64,000 nucleotides of DNA from NCBI GenBank assembly GCA_905188025.1, contig CAJJKI010000007.1, forward strand, positions 1-64,000, read 5' to 3'. Both the position numbers and the translations under genes were made by a program. The DNA comes from an uncultured Eubacteriales bacterium. Its GTDB lineage: Bacteria > Bacillota_I > Bacilli_A > RF39 > UBA660. This document shows, one piece after another, positions 1-8,384 of the stretch. Each line of letters opens with the position of its first letter. Within the stretch, counting starts at the first letter, position 1. The notes beneath the pieces are model-generated. The model saw only the letters and a list, made by a program, of their open reading frames with translations, was not told where the DNA came from and did no database searches.

Positions 1-170
1 AGAGACTATATATAAATACCATGAAAGAAATAGGAAGAGAAGAAGGGGTTAAAGAGAAAACTGTTGAAATGGTTAAAAAGATGCTTAAAGAAAATATAGA
101 TATATCTACTATATCTAGAGTGTCTGGACTTAGTGAAAAAGAAATCAAAGAAATTGCTAAAGAAAAGTAA
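1..170 (+). CDS. C-terminal tail of an Rpn family recombination-promoting nuclease (partial)
   Basis: The frame is open from the left edge and stops at 168-170. About 55 residues are visible. They contain the GREEG-type charged stretch followed by a helical MVKKMLKENIDIS segment and VSGLSEKEIKEI. This is the usual end of Rpn/YhgA-like proteins (PD-(D/E)XK nuclease core, formerly called putative transposase), in which an EG-repeat hinge precedes a short helix-turn-helix-like tail. The nuclease core lies outside the window, so activity cannot be judged. An internal ATG at 21 exists but has no ribosome-binding site, so I treat the gene as truncated by the window rather than as a 49-residue gene. 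Confidence 0.7.
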   Translation, partial: RLYINTMKEIGREEGVKEKTVEMVKKMLKENIDISTISRVSGLSEKEIKEIAKEK

Positions 171-224
171 TTTCTTTTTCTTATTATCACTGAAAAACAT
201 ATACTTAAAATAAGGAAGTGATTT

Positions 225-854
225 ATGAATAACAAAAAAGCCTTAATAGGAATCATTACCCGTTCATCCATCTCTGAGTCTAATCATCCAATCAAAATAA
301 TCTACCGTGATCTTGAGTCCGCTATTGAGAAAAGTGGTGGTATCCCTCTAGGAGTTTCTAATGAATCATTTAAGAATTATCTAGATATCTGTGATGGTTT
401 TATTCTTGAAGGAGGAAGTGATCTAGACCCCAATAACTATCCAATTATAAAGTATCTTTGGAACAAAAACATTCCACTCTTAGCCATCTGTTTAGGTATG
501 CAAGAAATGGCTACCACATTTAACTCAAGTGAAGTATCCGTCTCCTCCCATCAAAATACCACCCATAAAATTCATCTTCATGACAATACCATCCTCTATA
601 AAATATTAAAAACCCATCATATAACTGTCAATTCAAGACACTCTTCTAGTATCACACCACCCACACTTACAGTATCCGCTTCATCAGAAGATGGCACCAT
701 CGAAGCCATTGAAGATCCAGAAAAATCTTTCTTTATTGGCTTACAATTTCATCCTGAAAATATCTATGAAAATAACCTTCATGCCAAACTAATATTTGAC
801 TATTTTATCCAAATGTGCCAAAATTATAAATATAGCAAAAATAATAAGAGGTGA
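225..854 (+). CDS. class I glutamine amidotransferase-like / gamma-glutamyl hydrolase family (peptidase C26)
   Basis: A 209-residue class I glutamine amidotransferase fold. The nucleophile elbow is AICLGMQEM with Cys89, and the His/Glu pair is in LQFHPE (His176, Glu178). An early DGFILEGGSDLDP segment matches the PuuD/peptidase C26 group, which hydrolyses gamma-glutamyl amides. It is shorter than the usual 235-250 residues because the stretch before the nucleophile is compressed. The start at 225 has AAGGAAGTG upstream. The stop overlaps the RBS region of the glutamate racemase gene, so the two are probably co-transcribed. A role in glutamate or cell-wall precursor supply is inferred from that neighbour only. 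The natural substrate is not shown by the sequence. Confidence 0.8.
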   Translation: MNNKKALIGIITRSSISESNHPIKIIYRDLESAIEKSGGIPLGVSNESFKNYLDICDGFILEGGSDLDPNNYPIIKYLWNKNIPLLAICLGMQEMATTFNSSEVSVSSHQNTTHKIHLHDNTILYKILKTHHITVNSRHSSSITPPTLTVSASSEDGTIEAIEDPEKSFFIGLQFHPENIYENNLHAKLIFDYFIQMCQNYKYSKNNKR

Positions 855-859
855 TATTT

Positions 860-1594
860 ATGCGTATTGGAGTATTTGATTCAGGAGTAGGGGGCTTAAC
901 CGTTCTAAAAACCCTAATAAAAAAATATCCCTATCATGAATATATCTACTTTGGAGACACCTTAAATGTCCCCTATGGAAATAAAACCCTAGAAGAACTA
1001 AATTTACTAGCAGATAACTGTGTATCTTTTCTCATATCTAAAAAAGTAGATCTAATTATCATCGCATGTGGCACTGTATCCTCTAACTGTATTAGCTACC
1101 TAAAGAAAAAATATTCTATTCCCATCTTGGATATAATCACTCCAGTTGCTACTTATCTAAACAAAACAAATCTAAAAAATATTGCTGTCCTAGCTACTTC
1201 TAACACTATAAATAGCCATATCTTTAAAACTAAATTATCTAAAAATAAAACCATCTACGAAATACCCACACCAGATTTTGTCCCCTTAATAGAATCAAAT
1301 AACTTATCAAATATTTCTTCTATCATTGCTTCCTATCTTGAACCCTACAAAAACAAAATAGACGTCGTTCTCCTAGGATGCACACATTATCCCATCATTA
1401 CTTCATATCTATCCAATTACCTAGGAGTCACTATCCCCATAATTGATATGTCTAACTATTTAAATATCGAATATCCTCCTGGTAAATATTCCATCACTAT
1501 CTATTTTTCTCGCCTAGAAGAATCTATCATAACCAATACCAAAAGAATTTTAGATATTAAAGCACCATTAATAAAACTATCAAAAGAACAATAA
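860..1594 (+). CDS. murI: glutamate racemase
   Basis: Converts L- to D-glutamate for peptidoglycan in the cytoplasm. From the ATG at 860 the protein is 244 residues, starting MRIGVFDSGVGG, the phosphate-binding signature of the family. The two catalytic cysteines are visible: Cys70 in IIACGTVSS and Cys174 in LLGCTHYPII, followed by His176. The first motif reads ACGT rather than the commoner ACNT. A GTG at 851 is in frame but sits on the RBS (AAGAGGTGA), so the ATG is preferred. The gene follows the amidotransferase directly, and cell-wall lipid carrier synthesis (uppS) lies downstream. Confidence 0.93.
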   Translation: MRIGVFDSGVGGLTVLKTLIKKYPYHEYIYFGDTLNVPYGNKTLEELNLLADNCVSFLISKKVDLIIIACGTVSSNCISYLKKKYSIPILDIITPVATYLNKTNLKNIAVLATSNTINSHIFKTKLSKNKTIYEIPTPDFVPLIESNNLSNISSIIASYLEPYKNKIDVVLLGCTHYPIITSYLSNYLGVTIPIIDMSNYLNIEYPPGKYSITIYFSRLEESIITNTKRILDIKAPLIKLSKEQ

Positions 1595-1722
1595 TTAATT
1601 ATATATAAATATAAACTCCCCATAAATCAGTAATAAAACATTATTCTTGAATTAGCAATAAAAAAGACTTATCATTTTAACTGACACAAAACAAAAAATA
1701 ATCATAACCATCTTTAAAAATC

Positions 1723-1751
1723 TTGCCACTATTTCTAAAATATTATATAAT
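1723..1751 (+). promoter_or_regulatory. predicted sigma-A-type promoter of uppS
   Basis: TTGCCA at 1723-1728 and TATAAT at 1746-1751 are separated by 17 bases, with the uppS RBS (AAGGAG) about 10 bases further on. The preceding 177-base gap after murI holds nothing else that I recognise. Confidence 0.6.
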
Positions 1752-1771
1752 ATAAATATAAGGAGTAGGAT

Positions 1772-2470
1772 ATGAATAATACAGAATTAAAAATTCCTCG
1801 TCATGTAGCTATTATTCTTGATGGCAATGGCAGATGGGCTACTGAAAAAGGTAAAAAAAGAACTGAAGGACATAAAGAGGGATATAAAACATTAAAGAGA
1901 ATCAGCAAGTATATTCTTCATAAAGGAACTAAATATTTAAGCGTTTTTGCTTTTTCTACCGAGAACTTTAATCGTCCTATCGAAGAAGTTAACTACTTAA
2001 TGAATCTTTTTCTTGAAGGCTTCAAAAGAGATACCAAATTCTTTCAAAAAGAAAACATTCGTGTAGTATTCTCTGGTCGTGAAGAGCCACTTCGTAAAGA
2101 TGTCATTGAATCAATGCGTACTATGGAAAGAGTTACTCAAAATAACACCGGCGGTATCTTAAATATATGTCTAAATTATGGAGGACGTGCTGAAATCGTC
2201 GACGCCGTTAATAAAATAATTTCATCTGGAGAAAAGAATATTACTGAAGAATCATTTAAAAAATATCTCTATAATGACTTACCTGATATTGATCTAATGA
2301 TTCGTACCAGTGGTGAATTAAGAATTAGCAATTTCATGTTATGGGAATTATCCTACGCGGAGCTATACTTCCCTAAATGCTATTTCCCTGACTTTCTTGA
2401 AGAAGAATATGATAAAGCTCTTCTTGAATTCACTAAAAGAGATCGTAGATTTGGTGGCCTAAAGAAATGA
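1772..2470 (+). CDS. uppS: isoprenyl (undecaprenyl) diphosphate synthase
   Basis: Cis-prenyltransferase that builds undecaprenyl diphosphate, the lipid carrier for peptidoglycan and the capsule encoded further along. At 232 residues it is slightly below the common 240-250. The motifs are all present: HVAIILDGNGRWA with the catalytic Asp, the GHKEGYKT helix, VFAFSTENFNRP, LNICLNYGGRAEI, and DLMIRTSGELRISNF with the Arg/Ser substrate residues. The start at 1772 follows AAGGAG with good spacing. It overlaps the next gene by four bases (ATGA), which suggests translational coupling with the phosphoesterase. Confidence 0.95.
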   Translation: MNNTELKIPRHVAIILDGNGRWATEKGKKRTEGHKEGYKTLKRISKYILHKGTKYLSVFAFSTENFNRPIEEVNYLMNLFLEGFKRDTKFFQKENIRVVFSGREEPLRKDVIESMRTMERVTQNNTGGILNICLNYGGRAEIVDAVNKIISSGEKNITEESFKKYLYNDLPDIDLMIRTSGELRISNFMLWELSYAELYFPKCYFPDFLEEEYDKALLEFTKRDRRFGGLKK

Positions 2471-3342
2471 ATAAAATAAAAGAACAACTAGATTTAATTC
2501 ATAATGATTATGCTAAGAGAGACATAACTCTCATTCATATAGCTGATCTCCATTTTAGTAGTATCACCAAGCCAAATATCTTACAACGTATCAAAGAATC
2601 TATTATCAAAAAGAATCCTGATTACCTAGTAATAACTGGAGATCTAATAGACACCCCTAGTATCACTAAGAATAAATATAAAATAAAAGAATTACTCAAA
2701 TTCTTAACCGATCTAAGTAACTACACTAAAATAATTATATCTCTTGGTAATCATGATATATTTTGTGATAGTGATAAAGTATTCTTTGAAAAGTTAAATG
2801 AATTAGATAATATCTATCTACTTGATAACTCATCTTATCAAGATGAATATATATTTATTGGAGGCTTAACACTACCAACTAGTTATTATTACAATATGTC
2901 TCATGATGAATCAGCTGAAGTACTCTTAGAGCATTTAGATAAACATAAAAAACTAATCACAAAACTACCACCAAGACTTCCTAAAGTACTCCTAGTGCAT
3001 TCACCAATAAAACTTTTAGATCCTATCGTATTATCTAAATTAAAAGAATATGATTTATTATTATCTGGTCATACCCATGCTGGTATGGTTCCTGATTTCT
3101 TAAATTCATTCTTTAAATCCAATACTGGTATCATTGCCCCTAATAAAAGATTTTTTCCCTCTCTTGCTAGAGGAAAAGTAGAGAAGATAGTAGGTAATAA
3201 AAAAATCACTCTTATCATTACCGGTGGAATTACTAAATTATCTGCTAGGTCTTCTAAAATATTAAGTAAATTAAATTTTGTATACAATATAAGTATAAAT
3301 AAAATAATAATCACAAAGAAAAGAGGAAAATATTATGAGTAA
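2467..3342 (+). CDS. calcineurin-like metallophosphoesterase
   Basis: A 291-residue two-metal phosphoesterase. The ligands appear in order: IADLHF (Asp27, His29), ITGDLID (Asp59), LGNHD, LLVHSP and LSGHTHAG. The layout is that of YkuE/LpxH-like membrane-associated enzymes, but no signal peptide or membrane helix is visible, so it is probably cytoplasmic or peripheral. It starts inside the uppS stop codon region and its end overlaps the enolase start by eight bases, so uppS, this gene and eno form one operon. The substrate is unknown. A role in recycling a lipid-linked phosphate would fit the neighbour uppS but is only inference. Confidence 0.85.
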   Translation: MNKIKEQLDLIHNDYAKRDITLIHIADLHFSSITKPNILQRIKESIIKKNPDYLVITGDLIDTPSITKNKYKIKELLKFLTDLSNYTKIIISLGNHDIFCDSDKVFFEKLNELDNIYLLDNSSYQDEYIFIGGLTLPTSYYYNMSHDESAEVLLEHLDKHKKLITKLPPRLPKVLLVHSPIKLLDPIVLSKLKEYDLLLSGHTHAGMVPDFLNSFFKSNTGIIAPNKRFFPSLARGKVEKIVGNKKITLIITGGITKLSARSSKILSKLNFVYNISINKIIITKKRGKYYE

Positions 3343-4558
3343 AATTAAAGAAGTTCATGCAAGAGAAGTCCTAGATTCTCGTGGCAATCCTACCGTAGAA
3401 GTAGATGTCACTCTTGAAGATGGTTCATTTGGACGTGCTATTGTTCCATCAGGAGCCTCAACTGGAGAAAGAGAAGCCCTAGAACTTCGTGATAAAGATA
3501 AAAGATATCTTGGTAAAGGAGTAGAGAAAGCAGTATCTAATGTTAACAATATAATTAGAGAAAAAGTTATTGGTCTTGAATCATCTGATCAAACACTTGT
3601 AGATAACACTATGCTTGAGCTTGATGGCACTGAAAATAAAACTAATCTTGGCGCCAATGCCATCCTTGGAGTATCCCTTGCTAACCTAAAAGCATCCGCT
3701 TGTAGTGCTCACTTGCCACTATATCGTTATGTTGGAGATGGCAAAACCTTACCAAACCCTATGATGAATATCATTAATGGTGGCGCCCATGCCGATAATA
3801 AACTAGATTTTCAAGAATACATGATCATTCCTCATAGTAATACCGTTAAAGAAAGAATCCGTATTGGAGCAGAAGTTTTCCATACCCTAAAGAAAGTTCT
3901 AAAAGAAAAAGGCTACAATACTAATGTCGGAGATGAAGGTGGCTTTGCTCCTGACTTATCTAGTAACGAAGAAGGCTTCAAAGTAATCATCGAAGCTATT
4001 GAAAAAGCCGGTTATGTTCCTGGAAAAGACGTTTCATTAGGTATTGACGTAGCAGCATCAGAGTTCTATAAAGATGGTTACTATTACCTAGATAATAAAA
4101 AACTAACTACTAGTGAACTTATTGCTTTCTATGAAAAACTAGTAGATACATATCCAATTATTTCTATCGAAGATCCCGTAGATGAAAATGACTGGGAAGG
4201 CTTCCAAGAAATAACTAAAGTACTCGGAGATCGTATCCAATTAGTTGGTGATGACCTTTTTGTAACTAACATTAAATGCTTACAAAAAGGTATCGATTTA
4301 CATGCCGGAAATGCTATCTTATTAAAATTAAACCAAATAGGAACATACACAGAAACTATCAAAACAATAAACCTCGCTAAAGAGCATGGCTATAAAACAG
4401 TTATCTCTCATCGTAGTGGAGAAACCGAAGATACTACCATCGCTGACTTGTCAGTAGGCCTAGACTTAGGTCAAATAAAAACCGGATCAATGTCTCGTAC
4501 CGATCGTATTTGTAAATATAATCAACTAATGCGTATCGAAGAAGAATTGACAAAATAA
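3335..4558 (+). CDS. eno: enolase (phosphopyruvate hydratase)
   Basis: Glycolytic enzyme interconverting 2-phosphoglycerate and phosphoenolpyruvate. It shows AREVLDSRGNPTVEV, SGASTGEREA, the catalytic-domain NVGDEGGFAP, SIEDPVDENDW, LVGDDLFVTN and the signature LLKLNQIGTYTE with its lysine, then SHRSGETEDT. At 407 residues it is shorter than the typical 425-435. The C-terminus ends at RIEEELTK without the usual tail, and INGGAHADNKLDFQE replaces the commoner serine form. The start overlaps the preceding phosphoesterase. No clear terminator follows, and the Cse60-like gene begins 38 bases downstream. Confidence 0.97.
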   Translation: MSKIKEVHAREVLDSRGNPTVEVDVTLEDGSFGRAIVPSGASTGEREALELRDKDKRYLGKGVEKAVSNVNNIIREKVIGLESSDQTLVDNTMLELDGTENKTNLGANAILGVSLANLKASACSAHLPLYRYVGDGKTLPNPMMNIINGGAHADNKLDFQEYMIIPHSNTVKERIRIGAEVFHTLKKVLKEKGYNTNVGDEGGFAPDLSSNEEGFKVIIEAIEKAGYVPGKDVSLGIDVAASEFYKDGYYYLDNKKLTTSELIAFYEKLVDTYPIISIEDPVDENDWEGFQEITKVLGDRIQLVGDDLFVTNIKCLQKGIDLHAGNAILLKLNQIGTYTETIKTINLAKEHGYKTVISHRSGETEDTTIADLSVGLDLGQIKTGSMSRTDRICKYNQLMRIEEELTK

Positions 4559-4596
4559 TTATCCCAAAAGAATTATAATGTTCTTGGTGATAAAAA

Positions 4597-4767
4597 ATGA
4601 AAGTAAAAACATTTGATGAATCTCATGAAAAAGATTTAGAAGAATCAATTAATAATTTTATAAAAGAAAAACAAGTAGAAGTCCTTGATATCAAGTTTGC
4701 GGTATCTACGGCAATGTATGCTGATGAACAAATTTATTGTTTCTCAGCTCTTCTCATGTATAAATAA
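4597..4767 (+). CDS. Cse60/DUF2758 family small sporulation protein
   Basis: A 56-residue protein starting MKVKTFDESHEKDLEESIN and ending DEQIYCFSALLMYK. The first half (KVKxFDExHEKDLE) and the final IYCFSAL strand are the recognisable ends of the Cse60/DUF2758 family, which in Bacillus is transcribed by the mother-cell sigma factor E. The molecular function is unknown. It lies between eno and the J-domain gene and stops 16 bases before the latter, so it probably shares a transcript with one or both. It fits with the other spore genes in the window. Confidence 0.75.
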   Translation: MKVKTFDESHEKDLEESINNFIKEKQVEVLDIKFAVSTAMYADEQIYCFSALLMYK

Positions 4768-4783
4768 AAAGGAAGTGAAGTAT

Positions 4784-6658
4784 ATGACACTAGTTGAAGC
4801 ATATTATATATTCTATCAAGAAAGGCCAATTGACAAAATAAAAGGCTATTTTAGCAGTGTGTATGGTGAAAGAATTGCTAATGAATATTTAAAAAATAGA
4901 AGTATAGAAGAGTTATTAAAAGTCTATTTAGAAGCTACTAAGACTAAAGAAATAATTCGCAAGGAATATCGTAACCTATCAAAACAATATCATCCTGATA
5001 TCAATAGTGGAGATAAAACTCAAGAAGAACGTATGAAGTTAGTTAACGCCGCTAAAGATTATTTTGATAAAAATCTTACTTTCGTAAACATAAACACTCC
5101 GTACCAAAGCACCACTCCACAAAAGCCTAAGAAAAATAACGAAAGCAAAGTAATATATCGCCTTGCTATGTCTAAAGAAACCTCTGAAATAGAAGAACTA
5201 ATTCCAGCATTTCTCCGTATCGCAGACTATGCCAAAAGATTACGTGAATATAAAGCTACCAGTGCCCTATACAAAAACGCCAGTTTCTTTAATGAAGAAC
5301 TAGATAAAACATATCTTCCTACTGAATTATACACCCTCTATACTGAATATGTAAATTTCTATAACGATACCAAAATAGAACTAAGAAAAATTAATGAGGA
5401 CTATATAGAACTTAAAAAACTAGTAGATACTGGCTGCCTAGATGGTAAAAAGTTATATCAAGCTATTTCTAAATTAGCGGGCCCTTATATTGACAATCTT
5501 AGTGATAATATCTTCCTCAAAATAGAATTAGCATATTGGGAAAATCAAGAACAAGAAGAAAAAGCCAAAGAATTTCGTGATAATGACTCTCACATTCGTA
5601 ACACTAGGGTAGTTTTAAGTAGATTATTAAATAATTCTGATAAACTAAATCAAATAATATGTTATAAATGTTTAAAAGACAAATCTACTAGTACTCTTGA
5701 AGAATTATCTTCCATGAATAGCCTCAAAAATAAAGTAGAAGTCCACAAAAAGTATGTCGAACAAGCTAGCAATTTCATTAAAAGAATTAACTATTGGCAT
5801 AATCGTGTAACAAGTCTAGTAAATGCTGAATTTAATGAAAGAACCATTGCTCGTTTAGAGGAAGATTTAAAAGCCATTATTCCCGAATCTTATCTACACC
5901 TAATTGCCGAAGATAAAGAATTAAATAAAATGAGCCGTGATTTTCAAAAGAATCGTGCTAAATATAAGAAAAATGACGTCTTAATAGCAGCATCTCATAA
6001 AAAAACATTAGTATCAATGCAAGATCGTACTAAAGAAAATAATCAAGAAATATCTTATATTGATAAATTATTCCTTCAGTATGAACACAAAGAGTTAACT
6101 GCTACTAAAAAATCTAGTCTTAAAGACTCTCCAGATAAAGAAGAAGCTACAATCAATAAATATTACTATTCAGGCAGTTTGCTTAATTATTGTGAAAAAC
6201 AAGCTATTCTACTTTATAAAAAAGTCTTTACTTGTCTAGCAGCTACTGGTTTTCTTGGCCGTATTCAAGTACCATATGCCAGTATCTATGGTAATCTTCC
6301 TGAAAATGCTACACCAAAAGAAATAGATAGATACTACAAAGTAATTAAAGCTAATTATACCAGTATTATTACTGAATATAAAAATATGTATCATCGTGAC
6401 TTTGTTATTGATGAGAAAGTACTATCTACTACTAGAAAATATCTAATAGATGAATTAAATCATACCTTTATTGACTGTTATGAAAGAGGTGCAGTAGTAC
6501 CAAAACAATTACAAGAGACTATTAATAATACCATTCATAAAACTCCATCAATACTAAAACTTCTCGCATTAATTGAAGAAGTATCATGTATTGGTTATGA
6601 AGAATATGATTTAAAAACTAAAAGTCAAAAAGAAAAATCATCAAAACCAAAAAACTAA
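4784..6658 (+). CDS. large J-domain (DnaJ-like) protein of unknown role
   Basis: A 624-residue protein. The start at 4784 has AAGGAAGTG upstream; an in-frame codon at 4685 lies inside the Cse60-like gene and is rejected. Residues 56-95 form a J-domain core with the HPD tripeptide at 70-72 (LSKQYHPDIN) flanked by helices II and III. Such domains stimulate Hsp70 ATPase. The remaining 530 residues are charged, mostly helical, and have no recognisable zinc-finger, G/F or C-terminal DnaJ domains, so this is not the housekeeping DnaJ. A three-cysteine stretch is absent and no membrane helix is seen. It ends at a strong terminator. A targeting co-chaperone role is inference. Confidence 0.7.
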   Translation: MTLVEAYYIFYQERPIDKIKGYFSSVYGERIANEYLKNRSIEELLKVYLEATKTKEIIRKEYRNLSKQYHPDINSGDKTQEERMKLVNAAKDYFDKNLTFVNINTPYQSTTPQKPKKNNESKVIYRLAMSKETSEIEELIPAFLRIADYAKRLREYKATSALYKNASFFNEELDKTYLPTELYTLYTEYVNFYNDTKIELRKINEDYIELKKLVDTGCLDGKKLYQAISKLAGPYIDNLSDNIFLKIELAYWENQEQEEKAKEFRDNDSHIRNTRVVLSRLLNNSDKLNQIICYKCLKDKSTSTLEELSSMNSLKNKVEVHKKYVEQASNFIKRINYWHNRVTSLVNAEFNERTIARLEEDLKAIIPESYLHLIAEDKELNKMSRDFQKNRAKYKKNDVLIAASHKKTLVSMQDRTKENNQEISYIDKLFLQYEHKELTATKKSSLKDSPDKEEATINKYYYSGSLLNYCEKQAILLYKKVFTCLAATGFLGRIQVPYASIYGNLPENATPKEIDRYYKVIKANYTSIITEYKNMYHRDFVIDEKVLSTTRKYLIDELNHTFIDCYERGAVVPKQLQETINNTIHKTPSILKLLALIEEVSCIGYEEYDLKTKSQKEKSSKPKN

Positions 6659-6671
6659 TTATATAATAAAT

Positions 6672-6705
6672 AAGCCCGTTTCATTTAATAGAAGCGAGCT
6701 TTTTT
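6672..6705 (+). terminator. Rho-independent terminator after the J-domain gene
   Basis: An 11-base stem (AAGCCCGTTTC with GAAGCGAGCTT, two wobble pairs), an 8-base loop, then six T residues. Confidence 0.8.
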
Positions 6706-6823
6706 AACTACAAAATTTTATAAAATACAAATAGTTCTATTCCCAAAAATCACATTATCAAAATAAAAAGAACTGTAATTTATATAACTACAATTCTTAT
6801 ATATTGTTTTTAATTATTGCTAA

Positions 6824-7852
6824 TTATCTAAATTCAGGCTTAAACATAATCTTAATAGCGTCATCTTTACCACTAGTTAATCTTTCAAAAGATTCTTGAG
6901 CCTTTTCAAGTGGAACAACTGCATCAATATATTTCTTGACATCAATCTTCTTCTTATCAATTAAATGTAAGCACATATCAAATTCATCTTCTGTATAAGC
7001 AATAGCCCCTTGCATATCTACTTCACGCATAACTGTAAGTACTGTAGGAATAGTAATTGCCTCTAAAGAAACACCTACTAAAACAATTCTACCACCTGGT
7101 TTAACCGTCATAATGGCTTCACTAACAGCAGGACCATTACCACAGCATTCAATAACCTTATCAAATCCACCATTAGTATTAGTAAATAATTTTTCTACAA
7201 TGCCTTCTTCTAAAGCATTAAAGTATTCATCTACTTTTCCATATTTAAGAGCTTTCTTACCACGCTTTTCATTAGTTTCCATTAAAGCTACATAACTAGC
7301 CCCATTAAGTTTAGCAAACTCCGCAGCCATAAGACCAATAATACCGCCACCAATAATTAATACCTTATCACCAACTTTAACATTAGCTAAGTTAATAGCA
7401 TGAAGAGATACTGCTGATGGTTCAACCATGCAAGCTTCTTCTGAACTAACACCTTTAGGTATTTTTCTTACCATATCAGTACGGCACATTGAATATTCCG
7501 CATATCCGCCTGAATTAGTAAGAGATAATCCAACAGCTTCATTCCAAGTAGATAAACAATATTGTGGATTACCTGATTTACAAGCATCACACTTTCCACA
7601 TGGACTAATAGGAAGCCCTGTAATTCTATCTCCATTCTTTAAATCTTCACGGCCACCATTATCTAGTACTGTACCAGCAAATTCATGACCCATAACAAGT
7701 CCCTTAGGTTCTCCACTAACCCAGTAGTGAATATCAGATCCACATATACCACAAGTATCTACCTTAAATAGTACATATCCTTTTTTTGGATCAGGTCTTT
7801 CCATAGTAGTAGTAACTATTTCTCTAGGCCCTATAATTTTAGCACATTTCAT
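6824..7852 (-). CDS. zinc-binding medium-chain dehydrogenase (threonine/polyol dehydrogenase-like)
   Basis: A 342-residue MDR family oxidoreductase. The catalytic zinc site is CGICGSD (Cys37) with GHEFAG (His56, Glu57). The structural zinc loop has four cysteines at 85, 88, 91 and 99 (CGKCDACKSGNPQYC), and the NAD(P)-binding motif is IIGGGIIGLMA near 167-176. This pattern fits L-threonine 3-dehydrogenase, butanediol or sorbitol dehydrogenases, and the exact substrate cannot be told. The start has AGGAGG upstream on the minus strand. It is monocistronic and divergent from the ArsR/ATPase operon. A palindrome lies 70 bases upstream. Confidence 0.85.
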   Translation of the reverse strand: MKCAKIIGPREIVTTTMERPDPKKGYVLFKVDTCGICGSDIHYWVSGEPKGLVMGHEFAGTVLDNGGREDLKNGDRITGLPISPCGKCDACKSGNPQYCLSTWNEAVGLSLTNSGGYAEYSMCRTDMVRKIPKGVSSEEACMVEPSAVSLHAINLANVKVGDKVLIIGGGIIGLMAAEFAKLNGASYVALMETNEKRGKKALKYGKVDEYFNALEEGIVEKLFTNTNGGFDKVIECCGNGPAVSEAIMTVKPGGRIVLVGVSLEAITIPTVLTVMREVDMQGAIAYTEDEFDMCLHLIDKKKIDVKKYIDAVVPLEKAQESFERLTSGKDDAIKIMFKPEFR

Positions 7853-7920
7853 TTATTTTTCCTCCTATCATAATTATTATAGCATTTTTTCAATTAATTA
7901 AAATAATTTCTTATCAATAG

Positions 7921-7936
7921 TGTCAAATTTTTGACA
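7921..7936. promoter_or_regulatory. perfect palindrome upstream of the MDR dehydrogenase, possible operator
   Basis: TGTCAAA-TT-TTTGACA is a perfect 7-2-7 inverted repeat in the 238-base gap between the divergent dehydrogenase and arsR genes, on the dehydrogenase side. It could bind a dimeric regulator. I cannot assign the family, and in DNA this AT-rich short palindromes also occur by chance. Confidence 0.35.
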
Positions 7937-8004
7937 TATTTATTTTCATAAATAAAGAAAGCAATTAAATCAATTTATATTTATCATAAATAATTGAAAA
8001 TATC

Positions 8005-8033
8005 TTGACAATAATAAAAATAAAACATATAAT
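8005..8033 (+). promoter_or_regulatory. consensus promoter of the arsR-ATPase operon
   Basis: TTGACA at 8005-8010, a 17-base spacer and TATAAT at 8028-8033: a full consensus sigma-A promoter. The expected transcript start falls at the edge of the operator at 8040-8059. Confidence 0.85.
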
Positions 8034-8039
8034 TTAAAC

Positions 8040-8059
8040 ATATGAACAATTATTCATAT
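8040..8059. promoter_or_regulatory. ArsR/SmtB-type operator
   Basis: The imperfect palindrome ATATGAACAATTATTCATAT contains TGAACA-N2-TATTCA, the core of SmtB/CadC/ZiaR operators. It lies just downstream of the -10 box, so bound repressor would block transcription initiation. Metal binding would release it. Confidence 0.8.
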
Positions 8060-8090
8060 AGATTAAAGATAAAAAGAAAGAAGGAAATAT

Positions 8091-8384
8091 ATGAAACTAT
8101 TAGATGATGATAAAATTATTGATTTATCAGAATTATTTAAAATATTTGGTGACTCCACTAGGATAAAAATAATTAATATTTTACTTGAAGAAGAATTATG
8201 TGTCGGAGATATTGCTGAGAGGATAAATGCTACTCAATCTGCTGTCTCTCATCAATTAAGAATTCTTAAATCTTCTAAACTAGTAAAATATCACAAAGTA
8301 GGTAATACTGTATATTATTCACTAGATGATCATCATATCAAAGAAATATTTGAGAAAGGATGTGAACATATCAATGAAATATAA
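8091..8384 (+). CDS. ArsR/SmtB family metal-sensing repressor
   Basis: A 97-residue winged-helix repressor. FKIFGDSTRIKIINIL and the recognition helix ATQSAVSHQLRILKSSKLV are typical of the family. The alpha-3 site reads ELCVGD, so it has one cysteine rather than the CVCD pair of the CadC lead/cadmium sensors. The C-terminal helix offers Asp, His-His and Cys/His ligands (DDHHIKEIFEKGCEH), the layout of the alpha-5 zinc site of CzrA/SmtB. A zinc-type sensor is therefore most likely. Its stop overlaps the ATPase start by 11 bases, and the operator upstream implies autoregulation of the pair. Confidence 0.9.
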   Translation: MKLLDDDKIIDLSELFKIFGDSTRIKIINILLEEELCVGDIAERINATQSAVSHQLRILKSSKLVKYHKVGNTVYYSLDDHHIKEIFEKGCEHINEI

